Source: Arthrobacter sp. NtRootA1 | GTDB taxonomy: Bacteria > Actinomycetota > Actinomycetes > Actinomycetales > Micrococcaceae | Direction of reading: 5' to 3' | Assembly (NCBI RefSeq): GCF_019976975.1 | Contig: NZ_AP024630.1 | Coordinates: 4,836,001-4,900,000, forward strand | DNA: 64,000 bases | Part shown: in pieces, positions 33,281 to 42,099 of the stretch | Position numbering within the stretch: position 1 is the stretch's first letter | Layout: the number at the start of each line of letters is the position of its first letter | Notes under the pieces: model-generated | What the model was told of the DNA's origin: nothing | What the model saw: the letters and a program-made list of their open reading frames with translations, nothing else | Database searches by the model: none | Position numbers and translations under genes: made by a program

Positions 33281-34189
33281 ATGACCTTGAAATTCGCCAG
33301 GCTGGGTACGGCCGGAAACGAACAACCGGCCGTCATCGCCCAGGACGCCGACGGCACAGAGAAGTACTTCGATCTCACGCCGCTGACCAAAGACATCGAC
33401 GGCGTTTTCCTCGCCTCAGACGGTTTCACCCGGACCCGCGCAGCCCTCCAATCCGGGGAACTATCTGAGATTTCCGCGGAGGGCTTGCGCGTGGGTGCTC
33501 CCGTTGCGCGCCCAGGATCCGTCGTGGCAATTGGCCTCAACTACACCGCGCACGCCGCCGAATCCGGGGCAACGCCGCCCGAGGTCCCAGTGGTTTTCCT
33601 GAAGCCGTCCAACACCATCAGCGGACCTTTCGACGCCGCGCCCATCCCGCCGTCGTCGGAAAAGTACGACTGGGAAGTGGAATTGGCAATCGTGATCGGC
33701 AAGGAAGCGTCCTACCTTTCCTCTCTGGACGACGCCGAAGCGTGCATCGCGGGCTACGCAGTGGCCAACGACCTGTCCGAGCGCGACTACCAGATTCCCG
33801 GAGCCGCCGGACAATGGACCAAGGGCAAGTCACTCCCCGCCTCCACTCCCCTGGGCCCATGGCTTGTACCCGCAGCTGACGTTGATGCCAACAACCTCCG
33901 GCTGAGGACCCTGGTCAACGGCGAAGCCCGCCAGGACTCGAACACTTCGGACATGATTTTCGATCCTGCCACGATCGTCCACCACCTCAGCCAGTACATG
34001 GTTCTGGAGCCAGGCGATGTCATCATCACCGGCACACCCGAAGGCGTGGCCCTCTCCGGTCGATTCCCGTACATCCAGCCCGGCGACGTAGTGGAACTGG
34101 AGATCGACGGGCTCGGACGGCAGCGGCAGGAATACTACCGCGCTCAAGCCGGGACTGTTTCCGCCGCTCCTGCCCACATCAGCGCCTGA
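33281..34189 (+). CDS. 2,4-diketo-3-deoxy-L-fuconate hydrolase (FAH family)
   Basis: A 302-residue fumarylacetoacetate-hydrolase-fold enzyme expected to cleave the diketo acid to pyruvate and lactate. Family blocks: VAIGLNYTAHAAESG, VFLKPSNTISGPFD, DWEVELAIVIGKEA (metal Glu pair), ANDLSERDYQ, GQWTKGKSLPASTPLGPWLV and PGDVIITGTPEGVAL. ATG 33281 follows GGAGGAAG. It overlaps the downstream dehydrogenase start by one base. Confidence 0.9.
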   Translation: MTLKFARLGTAGNEQPAVIAQDADGTEKYFDLTPLTKDIDGVFLASDGFTRTRAALQSGELSEISAEGLRVGAPVARPGSVVAIGLNYTAHAAESGATPPEVPVVFLKPSNTISGPFDAAPIPPSSEKYDWEVELAIVIGKEASYLSSLDDAEACIAGYAVANDLSERDYQIPGAAGQWTKGKSLPASTPLGPWLVPAADVDANNLRLRTLVNGEARQDSNTSDMIFDPATIVHHLSQYMVLEPGDVIITGTPEGVALSGRFPYIQPGDVVELEIDGLGRQRQEYYRAQAGTVSAAPAHISA

Positions 34190-34950
34190 TGGCATCCCCT
34201 ATGACCCAGGAATTCGAAGGCCTGGCCGCAATCGTAACCGGCGGAGCCTCCGGCATTGGAGCGGCCATCGCGGAGCGGCTCGCCGCCGGTGGCGCACGGG
34301 TTGCCGTCCTGGACCTGGCACCGGAAACGAGCCCGCACTTCGGCGTGGAATGCAACGTGGCCGATGATGCCTCGGTGCGAACCGCCGTCGAGACCGTTGC
34401 CAAGCAGTTTGGCCGCCTGGACATCGTGGTCAACAACGCCGGCATAGGCGCCCAAGGTGACATCGCCGCAAACGACGACGACGAGTGGCTCCGGGTCCTG
34501 AACATCAACGTCGTAGGAATTGCGCGCGTCAGCCGTGCGGCCCTGCCGTACCTGCGCGAGTCGCCGTCCGCGGCCATCGTGAACACGTGCTCGATTGCCG
34601 CGACCGCCGGGCTTCCCCAGCGGGCGCTGTACTCGGCGTCCAAGGGCGCCGTGCTCTCCTTGACGCTTGCCATGGCTGCCGACCACGTTCGCGAGGGCAT
34701 CCGCGTGAACTGCGTGAACCCAGGCACTGTGGACACACCCTGGGTGGGGCGCCTCCTGGATTCCGCCGCCGACCCGGCGGCTGAGCGCGCCGCCCTCAAC
34801 GCCCGTCAACCTCATGGCCGGATGGTGGACCCGGCCGAGGTTGCAGGCGCCGTCGCCTACCTCGCGAGCCCGCTGTCCGGCTCGACGTCGGGAACCTCCC
34901 TGGCCGTCGACGGCGGCATGCAAGGCTTGCGGCTAAGGCCGGTTCAGTAG
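34189..34950 (+). CDS. SDR oxidoreductase, probable 2-keto-3-deoxy-L-fuconate dehydrogenase
   Basis: A 253-residue short-chain dehydrogenase. Cofactor motif TGGASGIGAAIAE, NNAG at about 83-86, catalytic Ser in IAATAG and YSASK, and C-terminal DGGMQGLRLRPVQ. It oxidises 2-keto-3-deoxy-L-fuconate at C4 to give the diketo substrate of the hydrolase just upstream. Start ATG 34189, or ATG 34201. Confidence 0.9.
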   Translation: MASPMTQEFEGLAAIVTGGASGIGAAIAERLAAGGARVAVLDLAPETSPHFGVECNVADDASVRTAVETVAKQFGRLDIVVNNAGIGAQGDIAANDDDEWLRVLNINVVGIARVSRAALPYLRESPSAAIVNTCSIAATAGLPQRALYSASKGAVLSLTLAMAADHVREGIRVNCVNPGTVDTPWVGRLLDSAADPAAERAALNARQPHGRMVDPAEVAGAVAYLASPLSGSTSGTSLAVDGGMQGLRLRPVQ

Positions 34951-34984
34951 GGGTGCTTGGTTGGGGCTGGCTTTGAACGTCGGG

Positions 34985-36146
34985 TCAGTAGAGCCCGTTG
35001 AAGATATTCCAGCCCCAACCGACAGTCTCAACGCCCTTCCACCCACCGTGGCCGTCGCCGTAGTACATCAACAAATCACCGGCAGCGTTGACGCCGTGGG
35101 ACATCGTTGAAACCGTCCCGGTTGAAGTCGCCAGCACTGCCGATCATCGTCAAGGCATTCCAGCCCTGACCAATCTGCCGAGCGGTGGTCCAGCCACCGT
35201 GGCCATCCCCGCCATATGAATACAGGCGTCCGGCTTTGTCTTTCGCCAGGACGTCCACGTTCCCGTCGCCGTCCCAGTCACCAGGCCCGATGAGCAGGTC
35301 CATGACGTCCCAGCCTTGGCCGACTTGAACGCCGGGCTTGATAACCCGGTCAAAGCCTGAGGGAAAAAGATACAGATCGCCATTGGGCTCACTGGCAAGG
35401 AGGTCGTTGAGTCCATCACCGTTGAAGTCGCCGGGGCCCACCACTTTGTCGAAAGCGTCCCAGCCTGGTCCGTAACCGTAGTCAATGCTTGGGTCCATAT
35501 AGGTATGGAATCCGCCGTCACCTGTTCCGTTAAATTGGTACATTCGCCCGGCACGGTCGGCGGTCAGGAGGTCGTTGACACTGTCGCTACCCATATCTCC
35601 AGCAGCGATGATCTTGGTGAAGTCAGCCCAGCCCGGACCTACTTGTCGCACTTCCTTCCACCCCTTTGAACTGTCGCGGCCGAGGTACAACATCAGGGTG
35701 CCGTCATGTCTGCGCGCCATGAGTTCAAAGGCGCCCCGGCCCGTGAAGCCCTCTGCCCGCGCGGGTTCCTTCCGGATGGCGTCGGAGGGTGGCGTGGTGA
35801 GTGTCTGACCTGCGCAATTCACGGGGGAGGCTGTAACTACTGCCGAAATATGGCTTCCCAGATCGGCAGGTGTGAGTCGATAGCTATACCAGCTGGCACC
35901 GGGAAGCGGCACGCCATCCCTCAACCACTGAATGCTGTGGTTCGGTTTCCAACTAGAACCGCTGCAGCCTTCAAAGTAGGTGTGTGCGGCTTCTACTGTC
36001 AGCGTTGAGCCCATGATGGTGTACCCGGTTACCCTGACATCGGCAGCGTCCACCGCTGTGGCGCTTGGCAGCACGGCCGAAACTGAGAACAGCAGCGCCA
36101 GCAGGCCTGAAGCACCTGCGCGGCGAAGCCTCTTAGTAAAGCCCAT
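34985..36146 (-). pseudogene. FG-GAP/VCBS-repeat exported protein, frameshifted near C-terminus
   Basis: An exported protein of about 386 residues with a signal peptide (LLALLFSVSAVLPSATAVDA), an Ig-like region and FG-GAP propeller repeats with DFNGDGLND and DWDGDGNVD calcium-type loops. Compared with its neighbour's GFNDIHGVNAAGD, an extra C in the run at 35098-35100 shifts the frame so it stops early with VPRRQRCR. Removing one C restores VHGVNAAGDLLMYYGDGHGG and an ending FNGLY at 34985. ATG 36146 overlaps the upstream paralogue's end by 14 bases. It is a near-complete protein and may still be partly functional. Confidence 0.8.
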
Positions 36147-37317
36147 TGAAACCACCCCATCCCCAACCGACGGTTTCCACGCCTTTCCAACCACCTAGGC
36201 CGTTGCCGTAGTACATCACCAGGTCGCCGGCGGCATTAACGCCGTGGATGTCGTTGAAGCCATCGCGGTTGAAATCACCAACGCTTCCAATGTTGGACAA
36301 GGCGTTCCAGCCCTGACCAATCTGGCGGACGCTGGTCCATCCGCCTCGTCCGTTGCCTCCGTACAAGAACAGCCGCCCATCCTTGTCCTTTGCCATGACA
36401 TCCACGTGGCCGTCACCGTCAAAGTCACCCGGTGCGAAAAGCAGATCCATGACCTGCCACCCCTGGCCGACCTTCAAGCGAGGATTCCAGCCGCTGTCTT
36501 TGTGCTGGGAGTAGAGGTACAAGTCGCCATTGGCGTCGGCGCCAAGAAGATCATTGGTACCATCGCCGTCGAAATCCCCGGGACCAACAATCTTGTCAAT
36601 GGCATTCCAACCCCAGCCGATCTCGTAAGGGTACGTGGTGGCAAAGCCGCCGTCGCCGGCTCCGCCGAAGGCGAATAGTGTCCCTGAACTGTTGGTGCCC
36701 AGAAGGTCACCAACGCCGTCGTTAGTGAAGTCACCGGGGGCGATGATGCGTGTGTACCCAGCCCAGCCAGCACCGACGCGAAGCACTTGCGTCCAACCTT
36801 GGGCGCCCTGCTTCCCCAGGTACATCATGAGAACGCCATCGGGCCGTCGTCCCACCAACTCAAACACACCTCGGCCGGTGAAGCCTTCGGCCCGCACTGG
36901 CTGCGCCCTGATGACCTGCGGGTCCTCGAGGACAATGCGCGCCGGGTCGCATGCACTGGCCCCTGTAACAATCGCTGATATCCGGCTTCCGACGTCCTCA
37001 ATGTCCAGATCGTAGTAAACAGCCGCATACGTCGGGCTCGTTGTCACCGGCTGTCCGTTCCTTAACCACTGGATGGAATAGCTTGGTTGTTCACTTGGAT
37101 CGCAGGAAAGGAAGTATTCGTAGGCGCCCATCACGGAAAGGGCGCTGCCCACCACTCCGGGCCCCGATATAGCGAGGTCATCGGCGTCGACAGCTTCCGC
37201 GGCCGGAGCAAACGTTGTGCCGATCAGCAGCGCACACAGTAACCCAGCCGTACTACCGCCCACGGTCGCTTTCCCAGAAAACAAGCCCACGATTCTCCCT
37301 CGCAACGCGCGCCACAC
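36133..37317 (-). CDS. FG-GAP/VCBS-repeat exported protein
   Basis: A 394-residue exported protein, intact paralogue of the next gene. Signal peptide residues about 20-42 (TAGLLCALLIGTTFAPAAEA), then an Ig-like region (SIQWLRNGQPV) and a beta-propeller-like set of FG-GAP repeats with loops DFTNDGVGD, DFDGDGTND, DFDGDGHVD and DFNRDGFND. RAEGFTGRG and a GWG(W/G)xxFNGLY ending are shared by both copies. A surface binding role is likely for this fold, but no ligand can be named. Confidence 0.75.
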   Translation of the reverse strand: MWRALRGRIVGLFSGKATVGGSTAGLLCALLIGTTFAPAAEAVDADDLAISGPGVVGSALSVMGAYEYFLSCDPSEQPSYSIQWLRNGQPVTTSPTYAAVYYDLDIEDVGSRISAIVTGASACDPARIVLEDPQVIRAQPVRAEGFTGRGVFELVGRRPDGVLMMYLGKQGAQGWTQVLRVGAGWAGYTRIIAPGDFTNDGVGDLLGTNSSGTLFAFGGAGDGGFATTYPYEIGWGWNAIDKIVGPGDFDGDGTNDLLGADANGDLYLYSQHKDSGWNPRLKVGQGWQVMDLLFAPGDFDGDGHVDVMAKDKDGRLFLYGGNGRGGWTSVRQIGQGWNALSNIGSVGDFNRDGFNDIHGVNAAGDLVMYYGNGLGGWKGVETVGWGWGGFNGLY

Positions 37318-37501
37318 CGGTCTGTTGCGCTTATCTTAGGTGGCACGCACGACGCCGGGACGAAACCCGGTGCCGACAGGCCGCCGTCGTGGGTTTCCTC
37401 CGTAACGCAACGGACCTGCAACGTCCCAGTGCGGATGCTTCCCCTATGCTCAACTCCAAGGAATCAACGGCGATCCACCAAGCACACCCAGGAGAAACCC
37501 C

Positions 37502-38815
37502 ATGACCAACTGGCGTATCAGGGACTTCCACTCGTCCGATCTTGATGGGATCCTGCACCTCTGGGAGTCACTCAAGGCTGATGGTGTAGAGCCCGTGTAC
37601 GCACTCTCTGAGGTCCTTGCCTCGTGCGAAAAGGATCACGCAGTGGTGGCGGTCCAGGGCGATCAGGTGGTTGGCGCCGCCGTCGGACGGGCAGCGCATG
37701 ACCAAGGCTGGGTCGTTTTCCTCGCCACGCTGACGGAGTTCCGTGGCAAGGGCATCGGCACTTCGCTGCTGTCCGCCGTCGAGAACCGCATGGCTCCGCA
37801 CGGCCTGAACAAGCTGTCCGCGCTCATGCCGGAAACCGAGACCCGGGTGGAAGCGTTCCTGGGCCGCGGCTTCGTGGTGAAGAAGAACCTGCGGTACTTC
37901 GAACGGACCATCCCTGTGCAACGCCAAGAGCTGGAACCTCTAAGTCTGTTGGGTGGCCGGATCCTGGCCCGTGACCTGTGGGAAAACGTGGCGGGCATGA
38001 AGCGCGAGAAGGAACTGTTGGAACGCCGTCTGGTTCTCCCGCTGGCTGAGGCCGACCTCGCCGACGAGTACGGTGTAGTGCCGCCGCGCGCCGTCGTGCT
38101 TTTTGGTCCCCCAGGTACCGGCAAGACCACGTTCGCCAAGGCCATCGCGTCCCGGCTCGAGTGGCCGTTCGTGGAGGTGTTCCCGTCCCGCCTTGCGTCT
38201 GACCCCAAGGGCCTGGCCGGGGCGCTGCGGGAAACGTTCCTTGAAATCGCCGAGCTGGAACACGCCGTAGTGTTCATCGACGAAGTGGAAGAGATCGCCT
38301 CGCAGCGGGCGGGCGATCCGCCGTCGCCGCTGCAGGGCGTCACCAACGAGCTCCTCAAGATCATCCCTGCATTCCGGGAACAGCCCGGCCGACTCCTGGT
38401 CTGCGCCACCAACTTCATCCGCGCCCTGGACACCGCGTTCCTGCGCCACGGCCGGTTCGATTACGTCATACCCATTGGCCTGCCGGACGTCCACGCCCGC
38501 GAGGCAATGTGGCAGCGGTTCATCCCCGCCACCGTGGTGGACGACGTCGACATTGCCCAGTTGGTGGAACGCACCCAAGGCTTCTCGCCGGCGGACATCG
38601 AGTTCGCAGCACGCAGCGCCTCCCAGCGTGCCTTGGAAAAGGCCGTGTACGACGACGCCGCTACTTCGGGCGCGGCGTCCACAGTCTCGTCGAACGGACG
38701 GAAGGGCCCGGTTACACAGGACTACCTCGACGCCATCGCCGATACCCGCACAACTGTGAGCGACGAGGTGTACCAGGAGTTCCTGGAAGACATCGATGTG
38801 CTGGGGCGCGTGTAA
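37502..38815 (+). CDS. GNAT acetyltransferase-AAA+ ATPase fusion
   Basis: A 437-residue two-domain protein. Residues 1-140 are a GNAT N-acetyltransferase with acetyl-CoA motif RGKGIGTSLL (81-90). Residues about 165-437 are an AAA+ ATPase with Walker A GPPGTGKT (202-209), Walker B VVFIDE (256-261), a sensor CATNFIRALD and arginine-finger-like LRHGRFD, then a small lid helical part. The ATPase resembles FtsH/proteasomal-type AAA domains but has no protease or membrane part. No operon partner is visible; IS3 copy 2 lies 49 bases after the stop. Substrate unknown. Confidence 0.82.
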   Translation: MTNWRIRDFHSSDLDGILHLWESLKADGVEPVYALSEVLASCEKDHAVVAVQGDQVVGAAVGRAAHDQGWVVFLATLTEFRGKGIGTSLLSAVENRMAPHGLNKLSALMPETETRVEAFLGRGFVVKKNLRYFERTIPVQRQELEPLSLLGGRILARDLWENVAGMKREKELLERRLVLPLAEADLADEYGVVPPRAVVLFGPPGTGKTTFAKAIASRLEWPFVEVFPSRLASDPKGLAGALRETFLEIAELEHAVVFIDEVEEIASQRAGDPPSPLQGVTNELLKIIPAFREQPGRLLVCATNFIRALDTAFLRHGRFDYVIPIGLPDVHAREAMWQRFIPATVVDDVDIAQLVERTQGFSPADIEFAARSASQRALEKAVYDDAATSGAASTVSSNGRKGPVTQDYLDAIADTRTTVSDEVYQEFLEDIDVLGRV

Positions 38816-38873
38816 TTTCCGTCCGCCCCGACTTCGCTGGAACGGTGTGAGCTCGCCGCAATGTCGGTATATA

Positions 38874-39842
38874 TCAAGCTGTTTGTGACAGCTGGGTGGT
38901 TTTTCTGTGGTTGATTCCGGCGGTGGGTGGTATTCCTGGCGCGGTGGGTCTGCGGTGGTATCTGTGCGGGTTGCGGGCGTAGCAGGCATCGAGGGTTTGT
39001 TGTCGTTGCCTGCGCGCCTGCTCGATCAGCCCGTAGTGGACGGTGTCGGGGGTGTAGAAGTTCAAGCCGCTGTGCCTGTGATGGGCGTTGTAAGCGGCAA
39101 AGAACTGGTCCATGTAGTCCCGGGCGTCTTGTAGGTCCCGGAACCGTTGGGGGAATCCCAGGTCGTATTTGACGGTTTTGAAGAGCGCTTCGGAGTACGG
39201 GTTGTCGTTCGAGACCCGGGGCCTGGAGTAGGACAAGGTGATGCCAAGCGCCCGGGCCAGGTCCACGGTGGTCCCGGCCCGCATGGGAGCTCCGTTGTCG
39301 GCGTGCAGAACCAAGGGCCGCTGGTGAGTCGTGTCCACGGCCTCACGTATGAATGTGGAGGCAAGGGCCGCGGTCTCGTGGTGTTCGACGCGGTGGGCGA
39401 TGACCTTGCGGGAGAACGCATCGATGATCGCGTAGAGCTTGTAGGTGTGTTTGCCCGGGCCGCGGAGCATGGTGATATCCCAGCTCCAGAGCTGGTTCGG
39501 GCCGGTGGCTTCCACGACGGGTTTGATCCGCTTCGGGCTGGTGTTTCCGCGTTGAACACGCCGGTCACCGTTCTGTCCACGCGCAGCAACGAGACGGTGC
39601 GCTGTTGCGATGGAGAAGGAGCAGTGTCCGGTATCGAGCATCCGGTAATAGGCCTGGGTGACCGAAAGGTTTCCGTAGTCCTCGGAGTTCAGAGCGGTCA
39701 TGAACTCCTCAGCTTCGGCTGAGGTAATCCGGTTCGGATACGCCCGGTCGGCATGGGCGATAGTGATCCCGGCCGCTGCCGGCGGGCTCAGATACCGGTA
39801 CCACGTGGTGCGGTGAAGCCCAACAACCGCGCACGCCTTCAC
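38874..39842 (-). CDS. IS3-family transposase OrfB, copy 2
   Basis: Same protein as at 17013-17981: D122, D182, E218 of the rve catalytic domain are intact. Expressed probably as an OrfAB fusion through the CCCAAAA site at 39902-39908. Confidence 0.93.
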   Translation of the reverse strand: MKACAVVGLHRTTWYRYLSPPAAAGITIAHADRAYPNRITSAEAEEFMTALNSEDYGNLSVTQAYYRMLDTGHCSFSIATAHRLVAARGQNGDRRVQRGNTSPKRIKPVVEATGPNQLWSWDITMLRGPGKHTYKLYAIIDAFSRKVIAHRVEHHETAALASTFIREAVDTTHQRPLVLHADNGAPMRAGTTVDLARALGITLSYSRPRVSNDNPYSEALFKTVKYDLGFPQRFRDLQDARDYMDQFFAAYNAHHRHSGLNFYTPDTVHYGLIEQARRQRQQTLDACYARNPHRYHRRPTAPGIPPTAGINHRKTTQLSQTA

Positions 39843-39880
39843 AGCTGACCAGCCAGCAGCGACCAGATTCCCGACAAAGG

Positions 39881-40327
39881 TCAGGGCAATGTCTTTCCAG
39901 ATTTTGGGTTCAACCAGTCCGGGCGCTGCGGCTCCGGATCCTTCAGTTCGGGGTCCGTCGCCGCTGCGCTCCTGGCCATGGCATCCAAGAGCGCGGAAGC
40001 TTTTCCCAGGATGTCCACCGCGGCCTCGGACTTGGCCAGCTTGGCCTTGAGGATCTCGTTCTCCTTCAAGACCTGCTTCAGTAGCCGCCTGTCTCCTTCT
40101 CTCAAACGCTGGTCCTCTTTTCCGGTCATGGCCCGGGATCTCAACTCCCCGGCCTCACGTTGCCTGCCCCAGAGCCGGATCGTTCCATCGGTGATACCAA
40201 CAGCCCTGCAGAACGCGATCTTTGATCCACGCTCCAAACACTTCTCATACTCATCCAGAATCATGTGTTTCTGGGCCAAAGTGAAGTGACTCCGCTTCGA
40301 AGCACGCAAGGGGACAACAAAATCCAT
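39881..40327 (-). CDS. IS3-family transposase OrfA, copy 2
   Basis: Same 148-residue helix-turn-helix/leucine-zipper protein as at 18020-18466. Intact, so this copy should also be mobile. Confidence 0.9.
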   Translation of the reverse strand: MDFVVPLRASKRSHFTLAQKHMILDEYEKCLERGSKIAFCRAVGITDGTIRLWGRQREAGELRSRAMTGKEDQRLREGDRRLLKQVLKENEILKAKLAKSEAAVDILGKASALLDAMARSAAATDPELKDPEPQRPDWLNPKSGKTLP

Positions 40328-40473
40328 GACGGACCTTTCCCCGCCCCGTGTGTCAGGCCGCTACGGACAGCAAAACTGTCACACAACAGCCTGACACACA
40401 GGGATGTTCCGGGCGATGTGGGCGTTTTCCCGCGAACTCGGTGTGCGGGTGTGGCACCGGTAATCTTTGACCC

Positions 40474-41718
40474 ATGTCCACGAATCCCCTTCGCCATGCC
40501 TTGTCCCGCATGGGCGGCCGTGATCCCCACGAAAAACACCGCACCGCTACCCCGTTGGAGCTGTTCTTCGACCTCACGTTCGTCATAGCGTTCAGCGTTG
40601 CTGCCAATCAGTTGGCCCACAATGTAGCTGAAGCGCACTTTGGAGCGGGTCTTCTTGGTTTCTGCTACGCCATGTTTGCCGTTATCTGGGCGTGGGTGAA
40701 CTTCACGTGGTTCGCAAGCGCCTACGACACCGACGACTGGGTGTTCAGGGTAGTCACCATGGTCCAGATGCTGGGCGTCCTCATTCTGGCGATGGGCATC
40801 GAACCGATGTTCCATTCCCTGCTGGAGGGCGATCACGTCAACAATGTTGCGATCCTGATCGGTTACATCGTGATGAGGCTGGCGCTGGTGTTCCAGTGGC
40901 TGCGGGCCGCCCGCCAGGATCCCGGGCGCAGGGAAATTTGCCTGCGCTACGCCAGGTACCTGGCGGTGGTTCAGGTAGGCTGGATTTTGGCGTTGGTGGT
41001 CGATACCGATGTTCTCACTACGTTCCTGCTTGCTGCGCCGCTGTTCGTCCTGGAGATGTCCGTGCCCAAGCTTGCGGAGCGGAAAGCGTCAACACCGTGG
41101 CACGCACACCACATTGCCGAACGATACGGGCTGCTGGCGATCATTGCCTTGGGCGAATGCCTCATCGGAGCCATCGAAACTCTCCGAGCAATCGTGGCGC
41201 TTCACGGCTGGTCCCTCGAAGCTGCAGTGGTGGGCCTTGGAGGAACCGGTTTGGCATTCGGCATGTGGTGGATCTACTTCATCCTCCCGTCAGGGAAGTC
41301 GCTGCACCTGCAGCGGCATCGTTCCTACCTGTTCGGCTACGGCCACATGATCATCTTCGCCGCCATCGCTGCCACGGGGGCCGGACTCCACGTGGCGGCT
41401 TACTTCATAGACCATGAAGCTCACATCAGCGCGGCGGCAACGATCGCCTGGATCGCGGCGCCGGTGGCAATATTCAAGGTCTCACTGACACTGCTCTATA
41501 CGGCAATGCTGGGGCCGGACAAGCACGTCCTCTGGAGCACCGGAATGGTGGCGGCCGTCCTCGCGGGAAGCGTGGCGTTGGCCGCAGCGGGCGTTTCCGT
41601 GCCACTGTGCATGCTGGTCATGGTCCTGGCCCTGGGCGTCTCCATCGCTCTGGATGAACGCTCTGGCCACAAGGGACGGGCAGCGGCGCTGCGTCGGCTG
41701 GAGGCCGCGGCGGGCTAA
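40474..41718 (+). CDS. Low temperature requirement A (LtrA) family membrane protein
   Basis: A 414-residue integral membrane protein with about 10-11 spans. The LtrA signature TPLELFFDLTFVIAFSVAAN is at residues 28-47, followed by WAWVNFTWFASAYDTDDW and HHIAERYGLLAIIALGECLI. Biochemical function of the family is not established. ATG 40474 by position and similarity. Just right of IS3 copy 2, which may have displaced its upstream promoter. Confidence 0.88.
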   Translation: MSTNPLRHALSRMGGRDPHEKHRTATPLELFFDLTFVIAFSVAANQLAHNVAEAHFGAGLLGFCYAMFAVIWAWVNFTWFASAYDTDDWVFRVVTMVQMLGVLILAMGIEPMFHSLLEGDHVNNVAILIGYIVMRLALVFQWLRAARQDPGRREICLRYARYLAVVQVGWILALVVDTDVLTTFLLAAPLFVLEMSVPKLAERKASTPWHAHHIAERYGLLAIIALGECLIGAIETLRAIVALHGWSLEAAVVGLGGTGLAFGMWWIYFILPSGKSLHLQRHRSYLFGYGHMIIFAAIAATGAGLHVAAYFIDHEAHISAAATIAWIAAPVAIFKVSLTLLYTAMLGPDKHVLWSTGMVAAVLAGSVALAAAGVSVPLCMLVMVLALGVSIALDERSGHKGRAAALRRLEAAAG

Positions 41719-41734
41719 GGTCCGGTGACGGAGC

Positions 41735-41822
41735 CGGTACGTTCGTGCCGGTTTTTCGTTGGAACGCCTTGTTTTCTCACTCCTTATGGGCGCACACTAA
41801 GTGAATCGGCACGTTCGTACCG
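41735..41822. promoter_or_regulatory. Two HipB-type operators
   Basis: CGGTACGTTCGTGCCG at 41735-41750 and CGGCACGTTCGTACCG at 41807-41822. Each is a 7-2-7 near-palindrome, and the two differ only by exchanging the T/G and C/A positions. They lie just upstream of the HipB-like gene, with the second ending about 22 bases before its ATG, as expected for autorepression by a HipAB complex. Confidence 0.65.
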
Positions 41823-41844
41823 ATTCGCGAAGTGGGAGGGCCTC

Positions 41845-42099
41845 ATGCCAGCCAACAGCCTCATGGCAACTCTGGGCTCTGAAGTACGCGCCCGCCGTGC
41901 CTCGTTGAGCCTGAGCCAACAGGACCTCGCCGATCTCGCGGGCGTCTCCGAACGGTTCGTCCGGTTCGTGGAAACTGGCAAGAGCACAGTCCAGCTTGAG
42001 CCCCTTCTGGCCGTGCTGGACACCCTCGGCCTGGAACTTTCCCTGCGCCAAGCCGGCAGGCCTACCGCTTTAGAGACAGCCTCTGAGACAGCACAATGA
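41845..42099 (+). CDS. hipB: HipB-like antitoxin (XRE helix-turn-helix)
   Basis: An 84-residue DNA-binding antitoxin. The helix-turn-helix spans residues 10-65 (LGSEVRARRASLSLSQQDLA, DLAGVSERFVRFVETGKSTV). ATG 41845 follows GGGAGGG; the open frame extends upstream through the operators, so earlier starts are unlikely. Its stop overlaps the hipA ATG (ATGA), so the pair is co-translated. Confidence 0.85.
   Translation: MPANSLMATLGSEVRARRASLSLSQQDLADLAGVSERFVRFVETGKSTVQLEPLLAVLDTLGLELSLRQAGRPTALETASETAQ

Larger units (their letters stand above)
38865..40403 (-). mobile_element. IS3-family insertion sequence, copy 2
   Basis: Apparently identical to copy 1 at 17004-18542 and in the same orientation; every translated frame I compared is the same. 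ATGT flanks both sides (38861-38864 and 40404-40407), a probable target duplication. The left flank shares blocks with the hairpin hit by copy 1. Confidence 0.87.
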
